Part shown: positions 46,181-55,315 of the stretch, in pieces
How positions within the stretch are numbered: the stretch's first letter is position 1
How the letters are laid out: every line of letters starts with the position of its first letter
Assembly (NCBI GenBank): GCA_016714495.1
Contig: JADKDU010000002.1
Location: forward strand, 124,001 to 188,000
Length of the DNA stretch: 64,000 nt
From: Hyphomonadaceae bacterium
GTDB lineage: Bacteria; Pseudomonadota; Alphaproteobacteria; Caulobacterales; Hyphomonadaceae
Direction of reading: 5' to 3'
Translations under genes and position numbers: made by a program
The notes under the pieces: generated by a model
Told to the model about the DNA's origin: nothing
Database searches by the model: none
What the model saw: only the letters and a program-made list of their open reading frames with translations

Positions 46181-47748
46181 GACGCGGCTGCGAACTGCGG
46201 CGTGGGACGATAAAGGGCGCCGAGCATCGCCACCGCGATGATAGCGGGGATCAGGGCGAGCCACGGGTAGCCATAGGCGCCCGCGGCCGTTGTTGCTGTG
46301 ATGCCGAGCCCGACAAACGCTTTGCCGAGCGAGGACATCAGCGATCCGCTCTGCCTGCGCCGAACGAAGTCCTTGCGCGAGCCCTGCGTGCGCCGCCAGA
46401 CGCCAATCAGCGCGGCTGACAGCGCGTTGACGACCACGCCGCCCGTGGTCCAGGCGGCGACCCGCGGATCGCGAACCGCCAGCGCGATGATCGGCAGGGC
46501 CATCAGAGCCAGGACGGGCGCGATGGCCGAGAACAGCTTGGCGCGGTCGCTTGCGCGCATCGATACGGGGGCGGAGGCGATCAGGTCGGGCGCATCTTCC
46601 GCCGATACGGTGACCCAGATCAGGCTTCCGGCCAGCGCGCCGGCCAGCAGCGTCAACGCGGGCGCAAAGGCGGCGGGCGTCAACAGGAAGTCGCCATCAG
46701 GCCGCAACAGCACGAAGCCGATCGGCAGGAAGTAGAGCAGCTGCAACCCGATCTGCGAAAGCAGAAGGGGATCGCGCGTCAATAGGCGCAGTTCCTTGCG
46801 GATGATCGAGCTCATGACGCCGCCGCGAACTGCAGCCACGCGCGCATCCGCGACGCGTTTCTTCTGGCCCATGGCCAGGGCCGCGGCTGCATCCGAGACG
46901 AAGCCCCGGCTGAACACGAAAACCCCGAGCGGAAAGATCAATGCCGTAGCGACGATCCAGAAAAGGATCGACAGGATGTCGCCCGTAAACGCACGCGCGG
47001 GAAACAGCCACCAGATGTTGGGATCGATGTTCCAGGTCTGGATCAGCGCGGCGGTTTCTTCCGGCGTCATGTTCCCCGCATTGCGCGAGGTGACGTTGAA
47101 GTACTGGAAGGTGAGGAACACGGCTGCGCCGGCCACGGCGCTGAAGATCTGCGCGAGTATGCGCGTGCGCTTGGGCCCGATGAGGCGGAACAGCGCCGTC
47201 ACGATAAGCAGGGCGAGACCCGTGGCGATGAAGGCCAACGTCACGATGAACACGATGGCGGACAGCCACAACGGTGATGAAAACAGCGCCATCCACAGCA
47301 GCGGCGGGCCAAGCAGTCCTGCATAAAGCGGCATCGCGCCGATCGCGATCGCGGCAGAGCGCACGGCAAGGATCCGCCATGCCGATATCGGTGTAGATAG
47401 CAGAAGGTCGAGATCGTTGCGTGTGTAAATGGCCTCGACCGAGCCGAGGATCGCGCCGGACATCATCACCGATCCCATGAAGGCGACCATGATGCTGATA
47501 GCGGTGAGCACCAGCCCATGGGCCGGGCCATCGTCGAATGGCGGCGGCGGGATGAGCGGGCCGATCCGCATGAAAATGAAATAACTGGCTAGGGACCAAA
47601 GGCCGAGCAGCAGCACAACCACGATGACGCCGCTGCGCGCACTGATCCGCCCGCGCCGCCAGAATAGGCGCAGCTCGTGGCCCATCAGCCAACGTATGCT
47701 GCCTGGCTTGCCGCCCAGCGATCGTGATTTCGTCTTCTTCGCCTTCAT
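46177..47748 (-). CDS. ABC-2 type exporter permease
   Basis: 523 residues with about twelve hydrophobic segments in two similar halves. The N-terminal half has the ABC-2 feature YTRNDLDLLLSTPISAWRILAVR, the coupling-helix region common to Pcp/NatB-like permeases, and the second half has ELRLLTRDPLLLSQIGLQLLY and SAEDAPDLIASAPVSMRAS. It is encoded just after its ATPase with an ATGA overlap. Substrate unknown. Confidence 0.88.
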   Translation of the reverse strand: MKAKKTKSRSLGGKPGSIRWLMGHELRLFWRRGRISARSGVIVVVLLLGLWSLASYFIFMRIGPLIPPPPFDDGPAHGLVLTAISIMVAFMGSVMMSGAILGSVEAIYTRNDLDLLLSTPISAWRILAVRSAAIAIGAMPLYAGLLGPPLLWMALFSSPLWLSAIVFIVTLAFIATGLALLIVTALFRLIGPKRTRILAQIFSAVAGAAVFLTFQYFNVTSRNAGNMTPEETAALIQTWNIDPNIWWLFPARAFTGDILSILFWIVATALIFPLGVFVFSRGFVSDAAAALAMGQKKRVADARVAAVRGGVMSSIIRKELRLLTRDPLLLSQIGLQLLYFLPIGFVLLRPDGDFLLTPAAFAPALTLLAGALAGSLIWVTVSAEDAPDLIASAPVSMRASDRAKLFSAIAPVLALMALPIIALAVRDPRVAAWTTGGVVVNALSAALIGVWRRTQGSRKDFVRRRQSGSLMSSLGKAFVGLGITATTAAGAYGYPWLALIPAIIAVAMLGALYRPTPQFAAAS

Positions 47749-48497
47749 TGCGCAGCGATGGCCGTTGGTTGTGCGATCAGCGAGAGGAACACGTCCTCCA
47801 GCGACTGTCCCTGCGCGCCGGCATGAGCCTGCAGTTCATCGAGGCGGCCTTCGGTGAGCAGCTTGCCGTCCTTGATGATGCCGATCCGGTCGGCCATGCG
47901 CTCGGCGACCTCGAGGATATGCGTGGTGAGGATGACGGCTGCGCCGCGTTCGACGCGTTCGCGGATCAGGTCTTTCACCAGGCGGCTGGCGGCGGCGTCG
48001 AGGCCGGTCAGGGGTTCATCCAGCATCAGCAGCTTGGGCTCGTGGATCAGGGCGCCCGCCAGGACGGCTTTCTGCTTCATGCCGCGAGAAAAGGTTTCGC
48101 AGCGGTCGTTGCGGTTGTCCCACAGGCCGAGAAGTTTCAGCAGGTGTTCGGCGCGATTGCGGGCTTCGGCGATGTCGACGCCCCACAGGCCGGCGACGAA
48201 TTCGAGATACTCCCACACCGTCAGCTTGTCGTAGATCATCGGCTCGTCCGGCAGCCAGGCGATCAGCCGCTTGGCGGCGATCGGATCCTCGCGCGCGTCG
48301 ACGTCAAATACGTCGATCTGCCCTGCGTCCGCGTTCAGCAGGCCGGCGATCATGCGCAGCGTCGTTGTCTTGCCAGCTCCGTTGGGGCCTAGCAGAGCGT
48401 AAAGCTCGCCGCTCTTCACCTCGAAGGTGATGCCGTCCACCGCGCGCTTTCCGCCATAGCTTTTGGCGAGACCACTGACTTTCAGGGCTGTGGACAT
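47745..48497 (-). CDS. ABC-2 type exporter ATP-binding protein
   Basis: About 250 residues from ATG at 48497. Motifs are complete: Walker A LLGPNGAGKTTT, signature ETFSRGMKQK, Walker B LLMLDEPLTGLD and the H-loop ILTTH. It belongs to the DRA/CcmA-like class that serves ABC-2 permeases. A longer frame upstream (to 48614) lacks homology and would run into the divergent promoter region. Confidence 0.94.
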   Translation of the reverse strand: MSTALKVSGLAKSYGGKRAVDGITFEVKSGELYALLGPNGAGKTTTLRMIAGLLNADAGQIDVFDVDAREDPIAAKRLIAWLPDEPMIYDKLTVWEYLEFVAGLWGVDIAEARNRAEHLLKLLGLWDNRNDRCETFSRGMKQKAVLAGALIHEPKLLMLDEPLTGLDAAASRLVKDLIRERVERGAAVILTTHILEVAERMADRIGIIKDGKLLTEGRLDELQAHAGAQGQSLEDVFLSLIAQPTAIAAQ

Positions 48498-48595
48498 GGG
48501 ACGAGGCAGCTCCACTTGCGCCGGATATGGCCGGACGGGCCGCTTTCTAGCTGGCCCGGCCTGATCCGTCAGTAAAGCCTGCGCGTATAGCCTAG

Positions 48596-49393
48596 GTGAA
48601 CGCTCTGACGCCATTTCTTGCCATTCTCGCCGGCATGTCTGCCATAATGATGGCTGCGTGGATCATCCAGCGCGCCGTCAGGAATGGCGGCTGGGTCGAT
48701 GTTTTCTGGACATTCGGGACCGGCGCCGCCTGCGTAGCCGCAGCCATGTGGCCCGAACCGGCTGCCAATGGCATGCGGCAGCTTCTCGTTGCCGGGCTGT
48801 CGGCGGTGTGGGCGCTGCGCCTTGGCGGCTATGTCGCCTATCGGGTCGCCACCAGCAGCGAAGACACACGCTATGCCGGCTTGCGGGACGAGTGGGGCGC
48901 GAAGTTCCAGGCGAACATGTTCTGGCTGGTCATTGTGCAGGCGCCGGCGACGGCCATACTGGCGCTGAGCGTGTTTGCCGCCGGCCATGGCGGTGCGGCA
49001 GAACTTGGCCTGCGCGATGCGCTGGGCGCCATCGTGCTTCTGATCGCCATCGCAGGCGAGGGGCTGGCCGACGAACAGATGCGTCGATTCAAGCGCCAAG
49101 GCCTTCACGGCGCGATCATGGACAAGGGCCTGTGGGGTTGGTCGAGGCATCCGAATTATTTCTTCGAATGGTTCGGCTGGCTTGCCTATCCGGTGATCGC
49201 ATTCGATCCAGCCGAGCCTTGGAGCTGGGCGACATGGATCGCCCCAGTTGTGATGTTCACTATTCTCCGCTTCGGCACAGGTGTTCCTGCGCTTGAAAAG
49301 ACGATGCTGCAGAGCCGCGGCGAGTTGTTCCGCGACTATCAGAAGCGCGTCGGCGCCTTCTTTCCCTTTCCTCCCAATGACAAACCATCATGA
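48596..49393 (+). CDS. DUF1295 membrane protein (steroid 5-alpha-reductase-like)
   Basis: 265 residues, seven or so membrane segments. The C-terminal signature GLWGWSRHPNYFFEWFGWLAYPV is that of the DUF1295/isoprenylcysteine methyltransferase-like reductase fold. GTG at 48596 begins directly with the first segment. It overlaps the CFA-synthase-like gene by 4 bases (ATGA), so both probably act on the same membrane lipid fatty acids. It is divergent from the ABC exporter. Confidence 0.92.
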   Translation: MNALTPFLAILAGMSAIMMAAWIIQRAVRNGGWVDVFWTFGTGAACVAAAMWPEPAANGMRQLLVAGLSAVWALRLGGYVAYRVATSSEDTRYAGLRDEWGAKFQANMFWLVIVQAPATAILALSVFAAGHGGAAELGLRDALGAIVLLIAIAGEGLADEQMRRFKRQGLHGAIMDKGLWGWSRHPNYFFEWFGWLAYPVIAFDPAEPWSWATWIAPVVMFTILRFGTGVPALEKTMLQSRGELFRDYQKRVGAFFPFPPNDKPS

Positions 49394-50415
49394 GCCTGAT
49401 CTCACGCGCGATCATTGCCTTCGAAGCGGCGCCGCTGCCTGACAGCTTGCGCAAGAGCGCTGTGTCCTTTCTCGTAGGCCGCGTGAAGCATCAGATGAAG
49501 TCCGCGCCCGACGACGCTTCGGCGCGCTTTGCCGAGGACATGCGCACTCATCCCATCGCCGCCCACACAGCTGACGCCAATGCGCAGCACTATGAAGTGC
49601 CGGCGGCGTTCTTCCGCCTCTGCCTTGGGCCGCGGTTCAAGTATTCCAGCTGCCGTTACAAATCTGCCGCTGACACGCTGGCCATGGCGGAAGAGTATGC
49701 ACTGGCTGAGACCTGCACGAATGCAGAGCTGCGGGACGGCCAGGATGTGCTCGAGCTTGGCTGTGGCTGGGGCTCGATGACGCTATGGATGGCGGCCCGC
49801 TATCCCAACTCGCGCATCACAGCCGTTTCTAATTCGGCAAGCCAGCGTACGCATATCGAGGCGCAGGCGATGCAACAGGGGTTGCGCAACGTTCGCGTCA
49901 TCACGGCCGATATGAACACGTTCGACATCGGCGATGCATTCGACAGGATCGTCTCAGTCGAGATGTTCGAGCACATGTCGAACTGGCGTGCGTTGCTGGA
50001 AAAATGTCGGCGCTGGCTGCGGCCCGACGGGCGCATGTTCATGCATGTGTTCGCGCACCGCACTGCGCCTTACCGTTTCGACGTGAACGATCCGGGCGAC
50101 TGGGTCGCGCACCATTTCTTCGCTGGCGGCGTCATGCCCAGCCGCGACCTGATTTCAAACTTCCCCGATCTGTTCGAAGTCGAGGGCGAATGGTGGTGGA
50201 ACGGCAAGAACTATGAGCGCACGGCGCTCGACTGGCTCAGGAATTTTGATGCTAATCGCGATCAGATTCGGCCGATTCTGACCGAGGTGTACGGCAAGAA
50301 CGCAAAGCTCTGGGAAAATCGCTGGCGGCTGTTCTTCCTGGCGACCGCGGGATTGTTCGGCCATGGCGATGGCGATGAATGGGGCGTCGTCCACCACCTG
50401 TTGAAACCAGCCTGA
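49390..50415 (+). CDS. Cyclopropane-fatty-acid synthase family methyltransferase
   Basis: 341 residues. Class I methyltransferase of the CMAS group: QHYEVPAAFFRLCLGPRFKYSSC, the SAM motif VLELGCGWGSMTLWMA, VSVEMFEHMSNW and MFMHVFAHRT. The CFA synthase N-terminal domain is shortened, so it is closer to the coclaurine methyltransferase-like subgroup. It probably methylates unsaturated acyl chains or another lipid, working with the DUF1295 protein whose gene overlaps its start. Confidence 0.9.
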   Translation: MSLISRAIIAFEAAPLPDSLRKSAVSFLVGRVKHQMKSAPDDASARFAEDMRTHPIAAHTADANAQHYEVPAAFFRLCLGPRFKYSSCRYKSAADTLAMAEEYALAETCTNAELRDGQDVLELGCGWGSMTLWMAARYPNSRITAVSNSASQRTHIEAQAMQQGLRNVRVITADMNTFDIGDAFDRIVSVEMFEHMSNWRALLEKCRRWLRPDGRMFMHVFAHRTAPYRFDVNDPGDWVAHHFFAGGVMPSRDLISNFPDLFEVEGEWWWNGKNYERTALDWLRNFDANRDQIRPILTEVYGKNAKLWENRWRLFFLATAGLFGHGDGDEWGVVHHLLKPA

Positions 50416-50419
50416 AGGG

Positions 50420-50809
50420 TCAGTGCCGCCAGCCGCACTCAATGCAATTGCCGTCGGGATCTTCGACCCGCGCCGAATAATATGACCCCTGGCCCTGGGT
50501 CGGCTGCGGGCCCGGATAGTCGACTTGCCGGCCGCCGGCCTCAAGCGCGGCCCTGTAGAAGGCCCGCACGGTAAAATCGTCGGGCGCTTCGAGAGATACC
50601 ATGGATGGTTGGGTTTCAGGCTCGTCGGCATGGCGATCTGCCGCTCGTTTCACACGCAAAACCGGCGTGGCCATGTCGGCGAGCCGCCCGAGCGTGAAGC
50701 TGTCTTCGTGCGCTTCGATGATCGTGAGGCCTAAGGACCGGGCCGCGGCGGCATAGAAACGACGCGCCGCCGCAAGATCACGGGACACGATACGGGTTCT
50801 TTCGAGCAT
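50420..50809 (-). CDS. VOC (glyoxalase-like) family protein
   Basis: 129 residues with two beta-alpha-beta-beta-beta modules: RIVSRDLAAARRFYAAAARSLG and DDFTVRAFYRAALEAGG, and the terminal metal-site-like ARVEDPDGNCIECGWRH. Members may be dioxygenases, isomerases or resistance proteins; this one has no specific mark. GAGGG precedes ATG at 50809. It converges on the CFA-like gene with 4 bases between. Confidence 0.88.
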   Translation of the reverse strand: MLERTRIVSRDLAAARRFYAAAARSLGLTIIEAHEDSFTLGRLADMATPVLRVKRAADRHADEPETQPSMVSLEAPDDFTVRAFYRAALEAGGRQVDYPGPQPTQGQGSYYSARVEDPDGNCIECGWRH

Positions 50810-50883
50810 GGATATTGGCCCTCCGCGCGAGAAACGCGCGAAAGGCGAGCCGGTTTCGATGGCGTGGCGATAGGTGTGAGCGC

Positions 50884-52104
50884 TTATCGGCAGAGCGGCT
50901 CGTCGCTGCGGCCTGGCGCGTAGGCGACGCAGGCAATCTCAAGCTTCCAGGGCGCTTTTGCCACGTTCAGCGGGCCGAGCCAGTCTTTCAGTTGCGTGCT
51001 GGCCCAAAGATCGATGTTGATCTGCTGGGGTCTGACTAGACGCGCCGCGGCTGGTCCTTTTTCTTCGTGGATCAGCTTGCCATCGGCATACCAGCGCACC
51101 GCATTCGGCTGCCAATCGAATGCATAGGTGTGGAAATCATCTGCCGCGTCGAAGGGAAGGCGGACGGCCTTGTGGGTCGATTTGCCATTCTCGTGGATTG
51201 TGGCCTCAAGAACGCGCGTATTGCGGCCGAGGATTTCGATGTCGATCTCGTTCGGGCGTGTTGCACCTTCCTGGACGGCGTAGGTGAAGAAGCCCGCGAC
51301 GATGCCGGGGTCACGCGGGACACGCATGCGCACTTCAAAATAGCCGTAGCGATAGAAGGGGTTGCTGTGGATTTCTCCGGATGCCAGCGGCTTGCTGGAA
51401 TCCTCAGGTCCGCGCGCCATGGTCATGGTCAGACCGGTTGGATCGAGGCTGAGCTGGCTCCTGCGCCAGTCATTGTCCATCCAGTCGCCATTGCTCCAGC
51501 CGTCAGCGATGAACCAGCGTCCCTCGTCGATCTCGCCGCCGTCAAAACGGTCGACAAATGCTTCGCCCATCTGGGGAAGTCTGGGGCCGGCGGCGGGGGC
51601 AGGGGCCGCCGCGGGACCTTCGGGTTTGACAGGTTCCGGCACAGGCGCGGGCGGGGGCGGAACGGGGTCTTGCATTTGGGATGGATGTTCGCCGGACGGG
51701 ATCATGCGCGCTTCGGCAACCTTGCGCTGATAGTAATCCCCGTAGACCAGTGACATAAGGACCAGCCCCGTAACCATCGTGACGGCCGTCAGCTTGCCCG
51801 CCATGCCAGGCGGCAATGGCTTGATGCCGGCCAGCCAGTCAGCCTTGGTCCAGCTGTCGTGGAAGCTGATCCAGCCTGCTTTCAAGGCCTCGCGAGAGAG
51901 GCTCGGCGCGTTCCGAGCGGATATCGCGGCCTTGGTCCAGGCCGCCTGAGCGCCTTTCCTGGTCCAGATCCAGGCCTTTAGGGAAAGATCGGATGCTTTG
52001 GTCCAGCCGCCCCGGGCGACGGCCCAGCCACGCCGGAGGCTGGCTCGGACAAGCGCAAGGCCCGCCCGCACCTGCCAAAGCAGCGATTCATATTTCTCCT
52101 TCAT
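50884..52104 (-). CDS. Membrane-anchored GH16 family glycoside hydrolase with tryptophan-rich N-terminus
   Basis: About 406 residues from ATG at 52104. Residues 1-90 are soluble, helical and tryptophan-rich with three WTKA motifs (34-37, 56-59, 85-88). One membrane segment (about 104-122) and a proline-rich linker (146-175) lead to a GH16 domain. Its catalytic site is NEIDIEIL (E286, D288, E290) and the beta-jelly-roll strands include SGEIHSNPFYRYGYFEVRMRVP and NIDLWASTQL. GH16 enzymes cut or transfer beta-1,3/1,4-glucans and galactans; here the domain should face the periplasm, suggesting polysaccharide processing. A longer frame to 52926 is antisense to lepA and is not used. Confidence 0.88.
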   Translation of the reverse strand: MKEKYESLLWQVRAGLALVRASLRRGWAVARGGWTKASDLSLKAWIWTRKGAQAAWTKAAISARNAPSLSREALKAGWISFHDSWTKADWLAGIKPLPPGMAGKLTAVTMVTGLVLMSLVYGDYYQRKVAEARMIPSGEHPSQMQDPVPPPPAPVPEPVKPEGPAAAPAPAAGPRLPQMGEAFVDRFDGGEIDEGRWFIADGWSNGDWMDNDWRRSQLSLDPTGLTMTMARGPEDSSKPLASGEIHSNPFYRYGYFEVRMRVPRDPGIVAGFFTYAVQEGATRPNEIDIEILGRNTRVLEATIHENGKSTHKAVRLPFDAADDFHTYAFDWQPNAVRWYADGKLIHEEKGPAAARLVRPQQINIDLWASTQLKDWLGPLNVAKAPWKLEIACVAYAPGRSDEPLCR

Positions 52105-52221
52105 GCCCGGCCAGGCGCAACGCGCATGCCAGACGGCGAAAAAAGCCTGATAGGCGAATGCTTTGCCGCACCTCAGCCCGTCATGCTTTCCCCTTTTTCC
52201 GGCGTCTGCTAGAGGCCGCGC

Positions 52222-54028
52222 ATGACCTCCCGCGACAAGATCAGAAACTTCTCCATCATCGCCCACATCGACCACGGCAAGTCGACGTTGGCCGACCGCC
52301 TCATCCAGATGACGGGCGGCCTGGCCGCCCGCGAGATGACCGAACAGGTCCTCGATACGATGGATATCGAGAAGGAGCGCGGCATCACCATCAAGGCGCA
52401 GACCGTGCGCCTCGACTACACGGCCAAGGACGGAGAAAACTACGTCCTCAACCTGATGGACACACCCGGCCACGTCGACTTTGCCTATGAAGTCTCGCGA
52501 TGCCTGGCCGCCTGCGAAGGCTCGTTGCTGGTCGTGGATTCCTCGCAGGGCGTGGAAGCTCAGACGCTGGCCAACGTCTACAAGGCTATCGACGCGAACC
52601 ATGAGATCGTGCCTGTCCTCAACAAGGTCGACCTGCCGGCCGCCGATGTTCCGCGCGTGAAGCAGCAGATCGAGGATGTAATCGGCATCGATGCATCCGA
52701 CGCGCTCGAAATTTCGGCCAAGACCGGCATCGGCATCGACACGGTGCTGGAAGCCATCGTTACGCGTCTTCCGCCACCGAAAACTGGCGATGCCAGCAAG
52801 GCTCTGAAGGCGCTGCTGGTCGACGCCTATTACGACACCTATCTGGGCGTCGTGGTCATCGTGCGGATCGTCGATGGCACGCTGAAGAAGCGCCAGGCGA
52901 TCCAGATGATGAAGACGGGCGCTCACTTCGTGCTAGACCGTGTCGGCGTTTTCCGCCCCGGCAAGCTGATCGATGTCGATGAACTTGGGCCGGGCGAAGT
53001 CGGCTTCTTCACCGCCTCGATCAAGACCGTGGCCGACTGTTCGGTCGGCGACACAATCACCGACGAACGCAAGCCGACCGAAGACGCGCTGCCCGGTTTC
53101 CGCGAAGTCCAGCCGGTGGTGTTCTGCGGCCTGTTCCCGGTCGACGCCGCCAAGTTCGACGACCTGCGCGCCGCCATGGGTAAGCTGCGGCTCAACGATG
53201 CCAGTTTCTCCTATGAGATGGAAACGTCCGCCGCGCTTGGTTTCGGCTTCCGGTGTGGCTTCCTTGGCCTGCTGCACCTCGAAATCATCCAGGAGCGCCT
53301 GAGCCGCGAGTTCGACCTCGATCTCATCGCAACCGCGCCATCGGTCGTCTACGGCCTTCACATGCGCGATGGCTCGCTGATCGAGCTGCACAACCCGGCG
53401 GACATGCCGGACGTCATGGCGATCCTCAGCATTGAGGAGCCATGGATCGAGGCGACCATCTTCACGCCGGACGAATATCTCGGCGGCATTCTCAAGCTTT
53501 GCCAGGACCGCCGCGGCATCCAGACGGAACTCAGCTATGTCGGCGCCCGCGCCATGGTAAAATACGAACTGCCGCTGAACGAGGTGGTGTTCGATTTCTA
53601 CGATCGCTTGAAGTCGATCTCGAAAGGCTATGCCTCGTTCGACTACAGCCAGATCGGCCGTCGTGAAGGCGATCTCGTGAAGCTGCAGATCCTCGTCAAT
53701 GACGAGCCGGTCGATGCGCTCTCGATGCTGACACATCGCGCCCGTGCGGAACAGCGCGGCCGGGCGATGTGCGAGAAGCCAGGACCTTATCCCGCGCCAG
53801 ATGTTCAAAATCCCGATCCAGGCCGCCATCGGCGGCAAGGTGATCGCGCGCGAAACTATCTCCGCCCTACGGAAAGATGTGACGGCCAAATGCTATGGCG
53901 GCGACGCCAGCCGCAAACGCAAGCTCCTCGACAAGCAGAAAGAGGGCAAGAAGCGCATGCGCCAGTTCGGCAAGGTCGAGATTCCGCAGGAAGCTTTCGT
54001 TGCCGCCCTCAAGATGGACGAAGACTAG
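52222..54028 (+). pseudogene. lepA: Elongation factor 4 (LepA), frameshifted near its C-terminus
   Basis: The first ~520 codons encode normal LepA: G1 AHIDHGKSTLADRL, switch II DTPGHVDF, LNKVDLPAA, domains II-V and SYVGARAMVKYELPLNEVV. After RGRAMCEK near 53777-53783 the expected LKDLIPRQMFKIP continues only in another frame, as if two bases were lost. That second frame gives a perfect C-terminal domain (GGDASRKRKLL, KKRMRQFGKVEIPQ) ending at 54028. Without the shift the protein would read through about 220 unrelated residues. LepA is a ribosomal GTPase, usually dispensable; either true loss or an assembly error fits. Confidence 0.93.
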
Positions 54029-54489
54029 GGCGCAAATGTCGAGCGCGCGCTGATGCCCCAGAAACCATCGCGGAGTTCGACTATATAGAGGCCATCGTAT
54101 TTTGCGTATTCGGAGCCATCGGCTTTGAGGCGCGCGAACGTTGCGATGATGTGGGCCTTATTCTTGCTGCACTGGACGATGGCGCGGGCGTCCCAGCGGC
54201 TGCGGGCCCAGCCTTCCGAGGCGAGACTGCCGAACACATCGTCCTGCTGGCCGGGGCCGGTCCACACAGCCAGCGGATAGCTGGCGATACGCATATGCGG
54301 GAAGTGGAAGGTCTTCTCGAGCGCCGGCATGTCCTTCGCGTTGAACGCGGAAAGGAAGCCGTCCATCACCTCCAGAGCCGGCTTGGCGCCGGCGCAGGTG
54401 GAGAAATTCGGAAGCGTTGCGCCTTCCACCGGCTTTGGCGCGCAATCCGCGAGTGCTAGCAGGGCGATGGAAGCGAGAGCCATTTTCAT
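54025..54489 (-). CDS. NTF2-like lipoprotein, copy 1
   Basis: About 154 residues. ATG at 54489 follows GGAGGGCGC; the signal has ALADC as lipobox. The mature part resembles a SnoaL/NTF2-like cone: VMDGFLSAFNAKDMPALEKTFHFPHMRIAS and the end YAKYDGLYIVELRDGFWGISARSTFAP. It is a paralogue of the protein at 55316-55789. Function unknown. Its stop overlaps that of lepA by 3 bases. Confidence 0.82.
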   Translation of the reverse strand: MKMALASIALLALADCAPKPVEGATLPNFSTCAGAKPALEVMDGFLSAFNAKDMPALEKTFHFPHMRIASYPLAVWTGPGQQDDVFGSLASEGWARSRWDARAIVQCSKNKAHIIATFARLKADGSEYAKYDGLYIVELRDGFWGISARSTFAP

Positions 54490-54502
54490 GCGCCCTCCTA
54501 TC

Positions 54503-55303
54503 TCACGCACGCCGGCCAAGGAAGGCGCTGGTCGTGATGGTGCGCGTGATTTCGCCGCCGAATGAGTCGCGCACAATGCGGCGAACTTCTCCGAGCAAAC
54601 GCTCGCGCTTCGCCTCCGGCGCCATTCGGACACGCGAGAAAGTGGCGTAGAGCGCCGTCAGCCCTTCCGACGTAAACGCAACATCGCGCTTGAACAGCCT
54701 GTGCTGCACAACCGCGAAGCCCGCGCTTCGCATCTCTCCCAGCCGCGACGCCACATCCAGCGCAAAGGCGGGCCGGTTGGCTGTCGCCTCGGGATCCTGC
54801 TCCAGACCATCGAACAGGTGCGCGCTCGCCTGATCGAATGCGTCTGGCTGCGCCGGATCATGGAAGACATCCCACCACATCGCGAAATATCCGCCGGGCT
54901 TTAAGGCGCTCAGGACGCGCTGCAGCGATTTCATGCGCGGCAGCCAATGGAAGGACGCGGCTGCGAAAGCGAAGTCGAAGGCGTTCGGCGCGAGATCGGC
55001 TTGTTCAAAACGTTCAGTCACAATGACCAGTCGAGGGTTGGGGCCGGATTTTTCCAGCAGGCGCGCCGTTAGTGCGTTGTCGGGCTCAATCGCGCGCACG
55101 CAGCGCACAGGCGTTGCCAGAACAGGCAGGGTGGCGTGCCCCGTACCTGCGCCAATTTCCAGGCAATCGCTTTCGGCTCCGAGGCGACACGTTGCGCGTA
55201 GCCAGCTGAACAATTCCGCCGGATAGGGTGGCCGCGCGACATCATAGGCTTCGGCGTCCTCGCCGAATTTCGACCGGCCGGGTGAGTTGCTTATCGACGC
55301 CAC
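54503..55303 (-). CDS. Class I SAM-dependent methyltransferase
   Basis: 266 residues. SAM motif CLEIGAGTGHATLPVL, the acidic strand RAIEPDNALTARL, FDFAFAAASFHWLP and LSALKPGGYFAMWWD. The start FGEDAEAYDVARPPYPAELF matches methyltransferases of the Trans-aconitate/YcgJ kind, which act on small molecules. GTG at 55303 is the start. It lies between two paralogous lipoprotein genes on the same strand, 13 bases from each. Confidence 0.88.
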   Translation of the reverse strand: MASISNSPGRSKFGEDAEAYDVARPPYPAELFSWLRATCRLGAESDCLEIGAGTGHATLPVLATPVRCVRAIEPDNALTARLLEKSGPNPRLVIVTERFEQADLAPNAFDFAFAAASFHWLPRMKSLQRVLSALKPGGYFAMWWDVFHDPAQPDAFDQASAHLFDGLEQDPEATANRPAFALDVASRLGEMRSAGFAVVQHRLFKRDVAFTSEGLTALYATFSRVRMAPEAKRERLLGEVRRIVRDSFGGEITRTITTSAFLGRRA

Positions 55304-55315
55304 GTCGCGGTTGGC

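Noticed and set aside
52105..52926. N-terminal extension of the GH16 frame
   Set aside because: Antisense to lepA and lacks homology; a start at 52104 opens the tryptophan-rich domain.
53784..54459. C-terminal 220 residues of the unshifted lepA frame
   Set aside because: They do not resemble LepA, while the other frame gives the conserved C-terminus.
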